Shown here: positions 6,171 to 11,126 of the stretch, one piece after another
Layout: every line of letters starts with the position of its first letter
Position numbering within the stretch: position 1 is the stretch's first letter
Source of the DNA: Candidatus Zixiibacteriota bacterium
GTDB lineage: Bacteria; Zixibacteria; MSB-5A5; RBG-16-43-9
DNA: 11,126 nt
Direction: 5' to 3'
Assembly (NCBI GenBank): GCA_029858245.1
Contig: JAOUFL010000058.1
Span: forward strand, 1-11,126
The notes under the pieces: generated by a model
Databases searched by the model: none
The model's input: only the letters and a program-made list of their open reading frames with translations
What the model was told of the DNA's origin: nothing
Translations under genes and position numbers: made by a program

Positions 6171-8429
6171 TCACATAACTTTTATCTCTTCCTCTATCTT
6201 CTTTTTTCTCTTCTGTTTGGTGCCGCCGTAGTAATGATAATAGTAATAATAGTGATATGAGCCATAGATATTTTCCACCCTGATCTTGTTAAGAACCCCT
6301 CCTAAAAGCCTGCTTTTTACGTTTTCCAGAAGAGTAGCTCCTCTTATCAGCGCCTCCCTGGAGGTACTCCCGGAGGAAATTACCAGCACCACCCCGTCCA
6401 ATTGTGTTGATAAGACTGCGGCGTCGGTTACTGCTATTACAGGCGGGGAATCAAAAAGTATCATCTCGTATTTCCCCTTTAGTTCTTCTAAAAGAGTTCT
6501 CATCTTTTTTGAGCCTAACAGTTCAGAGGGGTTAGGAGGAAGAATGCCACAGGTTAAAAGACTCAAGTTTTCTATAGGTGTTGACTGGATGGTCTCCCCC
6601 AGGGGGACATTCCCGGCTAAATAGTTGGTCAACCCCGGAGCCCTTTGCAGGCTGAAGATAGAATGTAAAACCGGGCGTCTCAAATCAGCATCTACCAGTA
6701 TCGTTCTGGTTCCCATTTGAGCCATAGTAATGGCTAAGTTCGCTACAGTAGTGGATTTACCCTCACCCGGACCTGAACTGGTTACCAGGATAGTTCTTAA
6801 AGGAGCATCAAGTCTGGCAAATTGCAGATTGGTTCTGAAGGTTCGGTAAGATTCGGATATAGGCGATTTTGGTTCAAAATGGGTTACCAGGTTGGAGGCT
6901 ATTTTTTTAATATGGTCCTCTTCTGATTTTTCTTTGGCTTCACGTTTTTTATTCCGGTTATTTTTAATCAAGGGGATAGAGCCTAACAGCGAAAGCCCAG
7001 CCCTTTCCACATCCTCGATACTTTTAAGGGAATTATCCAGTCTTTCCACAAATAATGCCATACCCAAGCCCAATCCTAATCCGAGAAGAGCTCCTACAAG
7101 GATATTTATCTTCTTTTTCGGTTTTATAGGTTCTTCTGAGGGTAAGGCTTTGTCTATTATCCTTACATTTCCTATCTGTCCGGCTTCTTTTATGCGTGAT
7201 TCCTCGTACTTTTCCTTCAACATCAAGAAGATATTCTCGCCTACTTTCGCATTCCTCTCCAGGCGCGCCAATTGGAGGCTTTTAACCGGAAGAGCATATA
7301 AATTTTCCGAATAAGTATCAACAATTCTCTTCAGAGCCTCTGATTTTGCAGTTGAGGATTGAATCTCTATATCCAGGGTTAGCATCTTATCCACCAACCC
7401 CTGGGAATAAGCTAAAGGATCTGTGGAGGATAGTTCCCTGGATACTAAATAGGAGGTCTCTTTAACCAGTTTCTGTTTTATTTCCTTGATCCTGTTGGTT
7501 ATCTCCATCATTTTGGGATGCTCTTCAGGGAAACCCTGAGCTAAATAACCAGCTTTAATCCCTTCTAAATTTGCCATCTCCTGGCGTAGCTGGGTTATCA
7601 GCGGGCTGGAGATCTGCGAGATATCCTCCGCTAATCTGCTTTTTCTCTCGGAAAGCTGATTTTTCATATAAACAATTCTTTTCTGATTTGATTCCATCTC
7701 GATTCGGGCTTCATTATACAGGGATTCAAAATTGGATAACTGTTTCACTAACTCCTCTGTCTCCTCCGGGAGCGCAGCAACCTTTTCCCTTTCCTTATAA
7801 ATCCTTAAAGCCTCCTCTGCCTGGTGTAATTCTCCTTGAATGTTGGCAAGCTGTTCCTCTAAGAACTGCCGCACCTCGGTTATCTCTCCCCTGCTCACGC
7901 GGAGACTTTGTTTGTAATATTCCTCTGCTATGGTATTGGCTAAAAACGCTGCCAGTTTTGGATGGGGAGCTGTGGCTTTCACCTGTATTATGTCGGTCTC
8001 CTTCAAAGGCATCACCTTGATATTTTTCTGCAACAGCGTAACCATATCGCTGGTTTTTATCTTATCTTTTCCTTTACCCAGAGTCTTTTCCTCCCAGATT
8101 TTTTTATAAGGAGAGCATAAAAGGGCATCCAGTACTGATTCCGCCAATGTCCGGCTTTTTAGTATCTCCACCTGGTTTTTGATCATAGTCTCCTGCTTTA
8201 AATAAGAGGAGATCTCGAAGATCTCTTTTTTCATCCCCCCATCTTCCTCAATCATTAAAGTAGTAGAGGATTCATAGATTGGCTGGGTGGTAAAGGAGAA
8301 GATCACAGCGGATAGAAGAATTGTTAAAAAGGCACCGAGGATAATCCAGCTTCTTCTCTTCAGGATAATGAGATAGTCCTGAAAGACTATCTCTTTTTGA
8401 GCTGAGTTTATTTTATTTTGTTCTTCCAA
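6171..8429 (-). CDS. wzc: Wzc-like chain-length regulator fused to BY-kinase (752 aa)
   Basis: This is an inner-membrane polysaccharide co-polymerase with a cytoplasmic bacterial tyrosine kinase. The N-terminal Wzz domain has TM1 at about 28-47, a periplasmic coiled-coil-rich region (about 180-420), and TM2 at about 441-460 preceded by PSEEPIKPKKK. The kinase carries Walker A GPGEGKST (553-560), Walker A' ILVDADLRRP (577-586) and Walker B MILFDSPP (656-663). The C-terminus has a tyrosine cluster at 722-734 (nine Tyr interrupted by His) followed by a very basic stretch. Kinase and Wzz domains are fused in one chain, as in proteobacterial Wzc and unlike the split CapA/CapB of Firmicutes. The start is TTG with AAGGAG 7 nt upstream; the next in-frame Met is residue 59, inside the Wzz domain. 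Known family role: cycles of Tyr phosphorylation and oligomerisation control polymer length and export. The first gene of the operon encodes the probable cognate phosphatase. Confidence 0.95.
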   Translation of the reverse strand: MEEQNKINSAQKEIVFQDYLIILKRRSWIILGAFLTILLSAVIFSFTTQPIYESSTTLMIEEDGGMKKEIFEISSYLKQETMIKNQVEILKSRTLAESVLDALLCSPYKKIWEEKTLGKGKDKIKTSDMVTLLQKNIKVMPLKETDIIQVKATAPHPKLAAFLANTIAEEYYKQSLRVSRGEITEVRQFLEEQLANIQGELHQAEEALRIYKEREKVAALPEETEELVKQLSNFESLYNEARIEMESNQKRIVYMKNQLSERKSRLAEDISQISSPLITQLRQEMANLEGIKAGYLAQGFPEEHPKMMEITNRIKEIKQKLVKETSYLVSRELSSTDPLAYSQGLVDKMLTLDIEIQSSTAKSEALKRIVDTYSENLYALPVKSLQLARLERNAKVGENIFLMLKEKYEESRIKEAGQIGNVRIIDKALPSEEPIKPKKKINILVGALLGLGLGLGMALFVERLDNSLKSIEDVERAGLSLLGSIPLIKNNRNKKREAKEKSEEDHIKKIASNLVTHFEPKSPISESYRTFRTNLQFARLDAPLRTILVTSSGPGEGKSTTVANLAITMAQMGTRTILVDADLRRPVLHSIFSLQRAPGLTNYLAGNVPLGETIQSTPIENLSLLTCGILPPNPSELLGSKKMRTLLEELKGKYEMILFDSPPVIAVTDAAVLSTQLDGVVLVISSGSTSREALIRGATLLENVKSRLLGGVLNKIRVENIYGSYHYYYYYHYYGGTKQKRKKKIEEEIKVM
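6228..6266 (-). other. tyrosine cluster of the BY-kinase (autophosphorylation tail)
   Basis: Codons 722-734 encode Y-G-S-Y-H-Y(5)-H-Y-Y: nine tyrosines in 13 residues, just before a Lys/Arg-rich end. In BY-kinases this tail is trans-autophosphorylated, and the number of phosphates rather than any single site sets the state of the complex. The DNA is a run of TAT/TAC codons and is locally repetitive. Confidence 0.85.
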
Positions 8430-8436
8430 TTTTTAA

Positions 8437-8442
8437 CTCCTT
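8437..8442 (-). promoter_or_regulatory. Shine-Dalgarno supporting the TTG start of the kinase gene
   Basis: The minus strand reads AAGGAG, then 7 nt, then TTG at 8429. The site touches the TAA stop (8446-8444) of the SLBB gene, so termination and re-initiation are adjacent. It decides the TTG start, because no in-frame ATG or GTG lies near. Confidence 0.75.
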
Positions 8443-8443
8443 C

Positions 8444-8941
8444 TTAATCAGTAAAAATTTTAACCACACTGGCTATAACCGCCAGGTTATAAAGGAATGT
8501 TATGTACTTTGAGACCGAGTGAAAACTGTTTCGCGGGATAATTACCGTATCACCCGGTTTGACTGCGGGGAGTTCACTGGTTTTCCCATTCTGGACATAG
8601 TCTTTTAAATTAATCTTGATGGTTTTATTCTGGGAGAAATTACGTACAATTTTAACTTTGTTCAACCTGGCATTTTCCGTGGGTCCTCCTGCCATGGAGA
8701 TAAGGGTTAGCAGATCAGTATTATCCGGCACTTCTACTATCCCTGGTTTCAGGACCTCGCCCCATACATTGACCTTTATTAAAAGCTGGTTATTTGTGCC
8801 AGGAACAAGGTAATAGTCCTGGGCCATATTTCTTATGGGTTCTTGCTTTTCTTCTGTTTGAGCCCAGATTAAGTTCAATCCCTGGAAAAATATCAGGTAA
8901 ATTACCAGCAGTAAACTAATTCCTCTTTTTAACTTCTTCAT
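8444..8941 (-). CDS. small secreted SLBB-domain polysaccharide export protein (165 aa)
   Basis: The N-terminus is a clear Sec signal peptide: a basic MKKLKRG, a hydrophobic core to about residue 24, and probable cleavage after IWA (27). There is no lipobox cysteine. The mature part starts with AQDYYLVPGTNNQLLIKV, followed by one SLBB domain (about 57-110): VNVWGEVLKPGIVEVPDNTD, then LLTLISMAGGPTENARLNKVKIVR. It continues with a PGDTVIIP segment (about 129-136) and a C-terminal hydrophobic stretch YITFLYNLAVIASVVKIF. Full-length Wza proteins are about 350-400 aa with a Poly_export domain and repeated SLBB domains; here the Poly_export domain is missing. A role in the periplasm or outer membrane as part of the export conduit is inferred from the fold and from the adjacent Wzc. 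AAAGGAG, 7 nt from the ATG, supports the start. It sits 15 bp after the phosphatase gene. Confidence 0.85.
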   Translation of the reverse strand: MKKLKRGISLLLVIYLIFFQGLNLIWAQTEEKQEPIRNMAQDYYLVPGTNNQLLIKVNVWGEVLKPGIVEVPDNTDLLTLISMAGGPTENARLNKVKIVRNFSQNKTIKINLKDYVQNGKTSELPAVKPGDTVIIPRNSFHSVSKYITFLYNLAVIASVVKIFTD

Positions 8942-8956
8942 TTGGTCTCTCCTTTA

Positions 8957-9703
8957 TTAAGAATATTTTAATGGGATTTTTCTCTGTATATTTTCTGCCT
9001 GAAGCACTTTTTGGGGATTCTCCTTAAAAAGTTTCATAGCTTTTTGTTCCCCCAGAAGCCTCTCGATAATCCTGAATGCCTCTGCCATGACAATTATAGG
9101 TCGACTATTTAGATTATGGGTATCGCTGGCTACAAAATCCACTATATCTTTTTCTAATAATTTCTCAGATACCTTTTGAACCTTTTTACCAAAATCTCCT
9201 GTAATTGAACCTGCATTTAATTGGATCAATGCACCCGAACGAGCCATTTTTTCTATTCGTTCGAAATCTTTATCCTTAGTAAGGCTTCTTTCCGGATGAG
9301 CCAGAATTGGATATAGATTTTCAACAATCAAGGAGAAAATGATTTTCTCAGTAAATGCCGGGATTTCCCCAAGGGGTAATTCCAGTAAAAGGTATTTTTT
9401 AGTTTGATTAATGAAGAAAAAGCTAAACTCTCTTAGAGGATTGAGATCATCCCGCAGGTCGATTTCACTGCCCAGGTAAAGGTGAACATCAATTTCCTCC
9501 TGAATAATTTTATTTTGGAGCATTGAGTAGGTCTCCATTATAGCTCCTGGATTGCATCCCCTGAAATTTGATAAGAGATGAGGTGTAAGGCAGATTGCAG
9601 TTACTCCCATAGAAACACCGCTTTTTATGATCTTTACTGCTTCATCCAGGGATTTTACTCCATCATCTATTCCCGGAAGAAGATGAGTATGTAGGTCAAT
9701 CAT
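8957..9703 (-). CDS. CpsB/YwqE-type PHP-domain protein-tyrosine phosphatase (248 aa)
   Basis: This is a PHP-fold metallophosphatase of full family length. Metal-binding motifs are all present: MIDLHTHLLPGIDDG with H5 and H7 at the N-terminus, TPHLL (H42), GSEIDL (E80), LAHPERS (H136) and VASDTHNLNSRP (D194, H196). CpsB of Streptococcus and YwqE of Bacillus dephosphorylate BY-kinases on tyrosine and act in the cytoplasm. Here the target would be the Tyr tail of the Wzc-like kinase two genes downstream. It is the first gene of the EPS operon. The ATG at 9703 has only a weak GGA six nt upstream. Its predicted leader is about 200 nt long and contains a hairpin and an A7G8 tract. The pairing of a PHP-type phosphatase with a fused Wzc differs from the enterobacterial Wzb (low-molecular-weight phosphatase) arrangement. 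Confidence 0.93.
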   Translation of the reverse strand: MIDLHTHLLPGIDDGVKSLDEAVKIIKSGVSMGVTAICLTPHLLSNFRGCNPGAIMETYSMLQNKIIQEEIDVHLYLGSEIDLRDDLNPLREFSFFFINQTKKYLLLELPLGEIPAFTEKIIFSLIVENLYPILAHPERSLTKDKDFERIEKMARSGALIQLNAGSITGDFGKKVQKVSEKLLEKDIVDFVASDTHNLNSRPIIVMAEAFRIIERLLGEQKAMKLFKENPQKVLQAENIQRKIPLKYS

Positions 9704-9760
9704 ATATATATCCGAATTTAAAAGTTATTTATTACAATTAGAAATTATGCTGACTTATTA

Positions 9761-9775
9761 CCCCCCCCTTTTTTT
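9761..9775. repeat. C8T7 homopolymer pair (A7G8 on the EPS leader strand)
   Basis: Eight C followed directly by seven T on the plus strand, in otherwise AT-rich non-coding DNA. On the minus strand it is A7G8, 57 nt before the ATG of the phosphatase gene and inside its predicted leader. Such runs are prone to slippage and sequencing error. Confidence 0.7.
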
Positions 9776-9795
9776 ACTCTCCTGCAGTATAATTC

Positions 9796-9841
9796 AGGTT
9801 TCACAGCAAGGTTTTTAGAATCCCTTCTTTGCGTGAAATCT
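9796..9841. repeat. 15-bp bulged inverted repeat (hairpin) upstream of the EPS operon
   Basis: Left arm 9796-9811 and right arm 9827-9841 pair over 15 positions with one bulged A (9805) and a 15-nt loop. Written as plus-strand RNA it has 13 Watson-Crick pairs and two G-U wobbles. In the minus-strand transcript the same two positions become C-A mismatches. No T-run follows on either strand, so it is not a simple terminator. It falls inside the predicted leader of the EPS operon. Confidence 0.6.
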
Positions 9842-9918
9842 TCCCTAGACATTAACTATCCTTCAAGTTTTATTTAACAAAATTCCAAAAATCTTATTTC
9901 TATTTTGTTCAAAATTTT

Positions 9919-9935
9919 AGCAAAAGGTATGCCTG
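9919..9935 (-). promoter_or_regulatory. sigma-54-like promoter for the EPS operon
   Basis: The minus strand reads CAGGCATACCTTTTGCT. The -24 GG and -12 GC are separated by exactly 10 nt, and the -12 box is a full TTGCT. Against the YTGGCACGrNNNTTGCW consensus it misses the T before GG and the CGr after GGCA. The predicted start near 9908 gives a leader of about 205 nt to the phosphatase ATG. It reads GGCATA-N4-TTGCTAAA, the same as the plus-strand promoter of the PEP-CTERM gene. Confidence 0.55.
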
Positions 9936-10086
9936 TATTAGATCTCAGCTTTTAAGTATAGCTAACTTCTTGAATAATAAGGGGTAAGAATCTGAAAGAT
10001 GTGTTAAATCAGATAGTGAGAAGTGTTCATAAAAGGGAATATATTTCTTAATTTTATGTAATTTTTTCCTTTCGAGAATTTCAGTA

Positions 10087-10204
10087 AAAAATGTCTACCG
10101 TTTGAACGCTTTTATAATTTTACTTAACCTGTTGACTTACAATAGATTTTAATTGATTGTTTTTATATTATCAAAATTCTTTTGTCAACAAAATGGACAT
10201 TTTT
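10087..10204. promoter_or_regulatory. nested inverted repeats between the two promoters (candidate activator sites)
   Basis: Outer arms are AAAAATGTC (10087-10095) and GACATTTTT (10196-10204), a perfect 9-bp match. Inner arms are TGTTGAC (10130-10136) and GTCAACA (10184-10190). The right inner arm sits in a short palindrome TTTTGT-CA-ACAAAA (10180-10193). This last site is about 110 bp upstream of the plus-strand -24 box, a common distance for sigma-54 activator binding. The binding protein is unknown and AT-rich chance matches are possible. Confidence 0.35.
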
Positions 10205-10299
10205 AAGCGATATTTTTACTCTCTAATTATATGAACTCTTAGTAAGATATTAACTTATTGTCTATCATAAGATTAAAACCTCGAATTAAAATATGAGTT

Positions 10300-10316
10300 T
10301 TGGCATAATAATTGCT
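10300..10316 (+). promoter_or_regulatory. sigma-54-like promoter for the PEP-CTERM gene
   Basis: The sequence is TTGGCATAATAATTGCT. It has TTGGCA, exact GG-N10-GC spacing and a full TTGCT -12 box; only the CG after GGCA differs from the consensus. Initiation near 10327 would leave a leader of about 42 nt to the ATG at 10369. PEP-CTERM systems are known to be linked to the PrsK/PrsR two-component pair, whose regulator is a sigma-54 activator, which fits this site. Confidence 0.7.
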
Positions 10317-10354
10317 AAATTAGAAATCGGAAATATTTGAAAATATAATGAAAG

Positions 10355-10360
10355 AAGGAG
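10355..10360 (+). promoter_or_regulatory. Shine-Dalgarno choosing the second ATG of the PEP-CTERM gene
   Basis: AAGGAG lies 8 nt before the ATG at 10369 and inside the frame opened by the upstream ATG at 10348. Nothing like it precedes 10348, and a signal peptide beginning MKRVIFIG starts exactly at 10369. The downstream ATG is therefore the true start. Confidence 0.85.
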
Positions 10361-10368
10361 TGTTTAAT

Positions 10369-11118
10369 ATGAAGAGAGTAATATTCATAGGTTTAGCAAT
10401 CATACTTATATCGAGCGTTTCAGCCTATTCACAGTTTTTATTAACGGATAAGTTTGATTCCTTTAATACTGATTTATGGGGTAACTATTCCCATGATGGG
10501 GGATTTGCTACTGCGGAGAATGGATATCTGAACTTAGGAACAACAGAAGGCATAAGATATGGTAGAGGAACAATTTCTTCAAATTTCAGTCTGGCAGGAG
10601 ATTTTATTTCTACAGTTGACTTCGAGTTAATAAAGTTTAATGACTACTTCAGCAGTGCGACGTTTGGAATCTGGGCGAGAGATAACTCCTTTGCCATGCT
10701 TCTTTCTCGAAAATATGACTTGAATAGTGTTAATTATTTCGAGGAAGTTCATTTTATGGTAGATGGCTCTTGGCAAACTGGATTTAGCACAGTCACAGAT
10801 GGTGCTACCGGTAAGTTGAGACTGAGTAGATTAGGCTCCACACTTTCAGCTTATTATTTCGCTGAGGGTGACTGGCAGTTAGCAAATAGCTTTGACCTTC
10901 CTTCAGGATATAATTCAGCAGTGAGAACTTTTCTGGAAGCAGGGAATGATGGGGATGCAGGGAATGCTCCAGCAGTTGAAGTTCATCTTGATAATTTTTA
11001 TGCTGATGCTGCTAATATAACCGGTGTGGATGGAGGTTATCTTATAGCTCAGCCAGAGCCAGGAACGATAATCCTTTTAGGAACAGGTCTTCTGGGATTG
11101 GGAGCGTTAGCTATATAA
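10369..11118 (+). CDS. secreted PEP-CTERM protein with lectin-like beta-rich body (249 aa), basic tail cut off
   Basis: The Sec signal peptide is MKRVIFIGLAIILISSVSA with likely cleavage near residue 19-22. The body (about 23-220) has no cysteine and is rich in Gly, Ser, Asn and aromatic residues. The opening DKFDSFNTDLWG, the alternating beta pattern and the closing VHLDNFYADA resemble ConA-like/LamG jelly-roll domains of other PEP-CTERM proteins; this fold is inferred. The C-terminus has the sorting signal AQPEPGT (PEP at 229-231) and the hydrophobic helix IILLGTGLLGLGALAI. The stop follows at once, whereas the family normally ends with several Arg/Lys. Those codons (AGA AGA AGG) are present just after the stop, two bases out of frame. 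Known role of the signal: recognition and cleavage by an exosortase during export, in EPS-producing diderms. No exosortase is in this window. Confidence 0.88.
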   Translation: MKRVIFIGLAIILISSVSAYSQFLLTDKFDSFNTDLWGNYSHDGGFATAENGYLNLGTTEGIRYGRGTISSNFSLAGDFISTVDFELIKFNDYFSSATFGIWARDNSFAMLLSRKYDLNSVNYFEEVHFMVDGSWQTGFSTVTDGATGKLRLSRLGSTLSAYYFAEGDWQLANSFDLPSGYNSAVRTFLEAGNDGDAGNAPAVEVHLDNFYADAANITGVDGGYLIAQPEPGTIILLGTGLLGLGALAI

Positions 11119-11126
11119 GAAGAAGG
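11112..11126 (+). other. TATATA run and out-of-frame Arg cluster at the PEP-CTERM end
   Basis: The sequence GCT ATA TAA GAA GAA GG ends the gene. Dropping one TA from the TATATA run (11112-11117) gives GCT ATA AGA AGA AGG, or A-I-R-R-R, the expected end of a PEP-CTERM signal. The window stops here, so the rest of the tail is not visible. Confidence 0.65.

Larger units (their letters stand above)
9704..10368. other. 665-bp AT-rich divergent intergenic region, no convincing gene
   Basis: This separates the leftward EPS operon from the rightward PEP-CTERM gene. I found no ORF with a ribosome binding site; the longest open stretches are short and AT-rich. Contents from left to right: A7G8/C8T7 tract (9761-9775), bulged hairpin (9796-9841), minus-strand sigma-54-like promoter (9919-9935), inverted repeats (10087-10204) and plus-strand sigma-54-like promoter (10300-10316). 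The remainder (about 9940-10086) shows nothing I can name. Confidence 0.75.

Noticed and set aside
7571..8020. Open frame of 149 codons on the plus strand, and similar ones at 6892-7314, 6286-6624, 1512-1781 and 8616-8813.
   Set aside because: All lie antisense within strongly supported minus-strand genes, have no ribosome binding site of note and encode low-complexity Ser/Leu/Pro/Phe-rich protein typical of shadow frames.
9796..9850. Possible c-di-GMP-I (GEMM) riboswitch: the minus strand holds CACGCAAAG, reminiscent of the GEMM core.
   Set aside because: The second conserved helix, the GNRA tetraloop/receptor parts and the closing elements are absent. The CACGCAAAG is explained as one arm of the simple hairpin.
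10162..10188. Sigma-70-like TTGACA ... TATAAA on the minus strand.
   Set aside because: The spacer is only 15 nt, it lies about 460 nt from the first gene, and the TTGACA overlaps a palindrome. The sigma-54-like site is closer and better spaced.
10348..10368. ATG at 10348 as start of the PEP-CTERM gene.
   Set aside because: It has no Shine-Dalgarno and would place 7 residues before a perfect signal peptide. AAGGAG lies between it and the better ATG at 10369.
1..11126. Mobile elements, defence systems, CRISPR arrays, tRNA or rRNA genes.
   Set aside because: I saw no transposase, integrase, direct-repeat array, target-site duplication or RNA-gene signature. The region reads as an ordinary polysaccharide locus with unusual details, not as a new defence or mobile system.

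Overview
The window is most simply read as the promoter-proximal part of an exopolysaccharide (EPS) operon of the Wzx/Wzy type on the minus strand (about 9.7 kb), divergent from a single plus-strand gene for a secreted PEP-CTERM protein. Base composition is AT-rich, especially between the genes. A Sec-exported SLBB protein, a fused Wzz/BY-kinase and a PEP-CTERM protein together point to a diderm (outer-membrane) environmental bacterium, quite possibly from a poorly cultured phylum. Nothing in the sequence allows a firmer taxonomic call.

Reading the operon in its own direction (9703 down to 1), the order is: a CpsB/YwqE-type PHP phosphatase; a small secreted SLBB-domain export protein; a Wzc-like chain-length regulator/tyrosine autokinase with a nine-tyrosine tail; a Wzx flippase; a Wzy-type polymerase or O-antigen-ligase-like membrane protein; a GT4 glycosyltransferase; two class I SAM methyltransferases; and the N-terminal part of a second GT4 glycosyltransferase that runs off the left edge. 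Gaps are 0-56 bp, with GTGA and ATGA stop/start overlaps at two junctions, so this looks like one transcription unit. The first three genes would control and export the polymer, Wzx and Wzy flip and polymerise the repeat unit, and the remaining genes build and methylate it.

The 665-bp divergent intergenic region (9704-10368) has no convincing gene. It carries two sigma-54-like (-24/-12) elements, one facing each way, both reading GGCATA-N4-TTGCT with exact GG-N10-GC spacing. This suggests that the EPS operon and the PEP-CTERM gene are co-regulated by RpoN. The region also holds inverted repeats between the two promoters, a 15-bp bulged hairpin and an A7G8 tract in the predicted EPS leader.

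The points most worth a second look are: a methyltransferase whose real N-terminus (a CxxC/CxxC zinc ribbon) can only be reached from a CTG start behind a perfect AAGGAGG; the divergent sigma-54 pair; and a PEP-CTERM gene whose stop codon falls just before its Arg cluster, apparently because of an extra TA dinucleotide. I found no exosortase, IS element, CRISPR array, tRNA or rRNA in the window.
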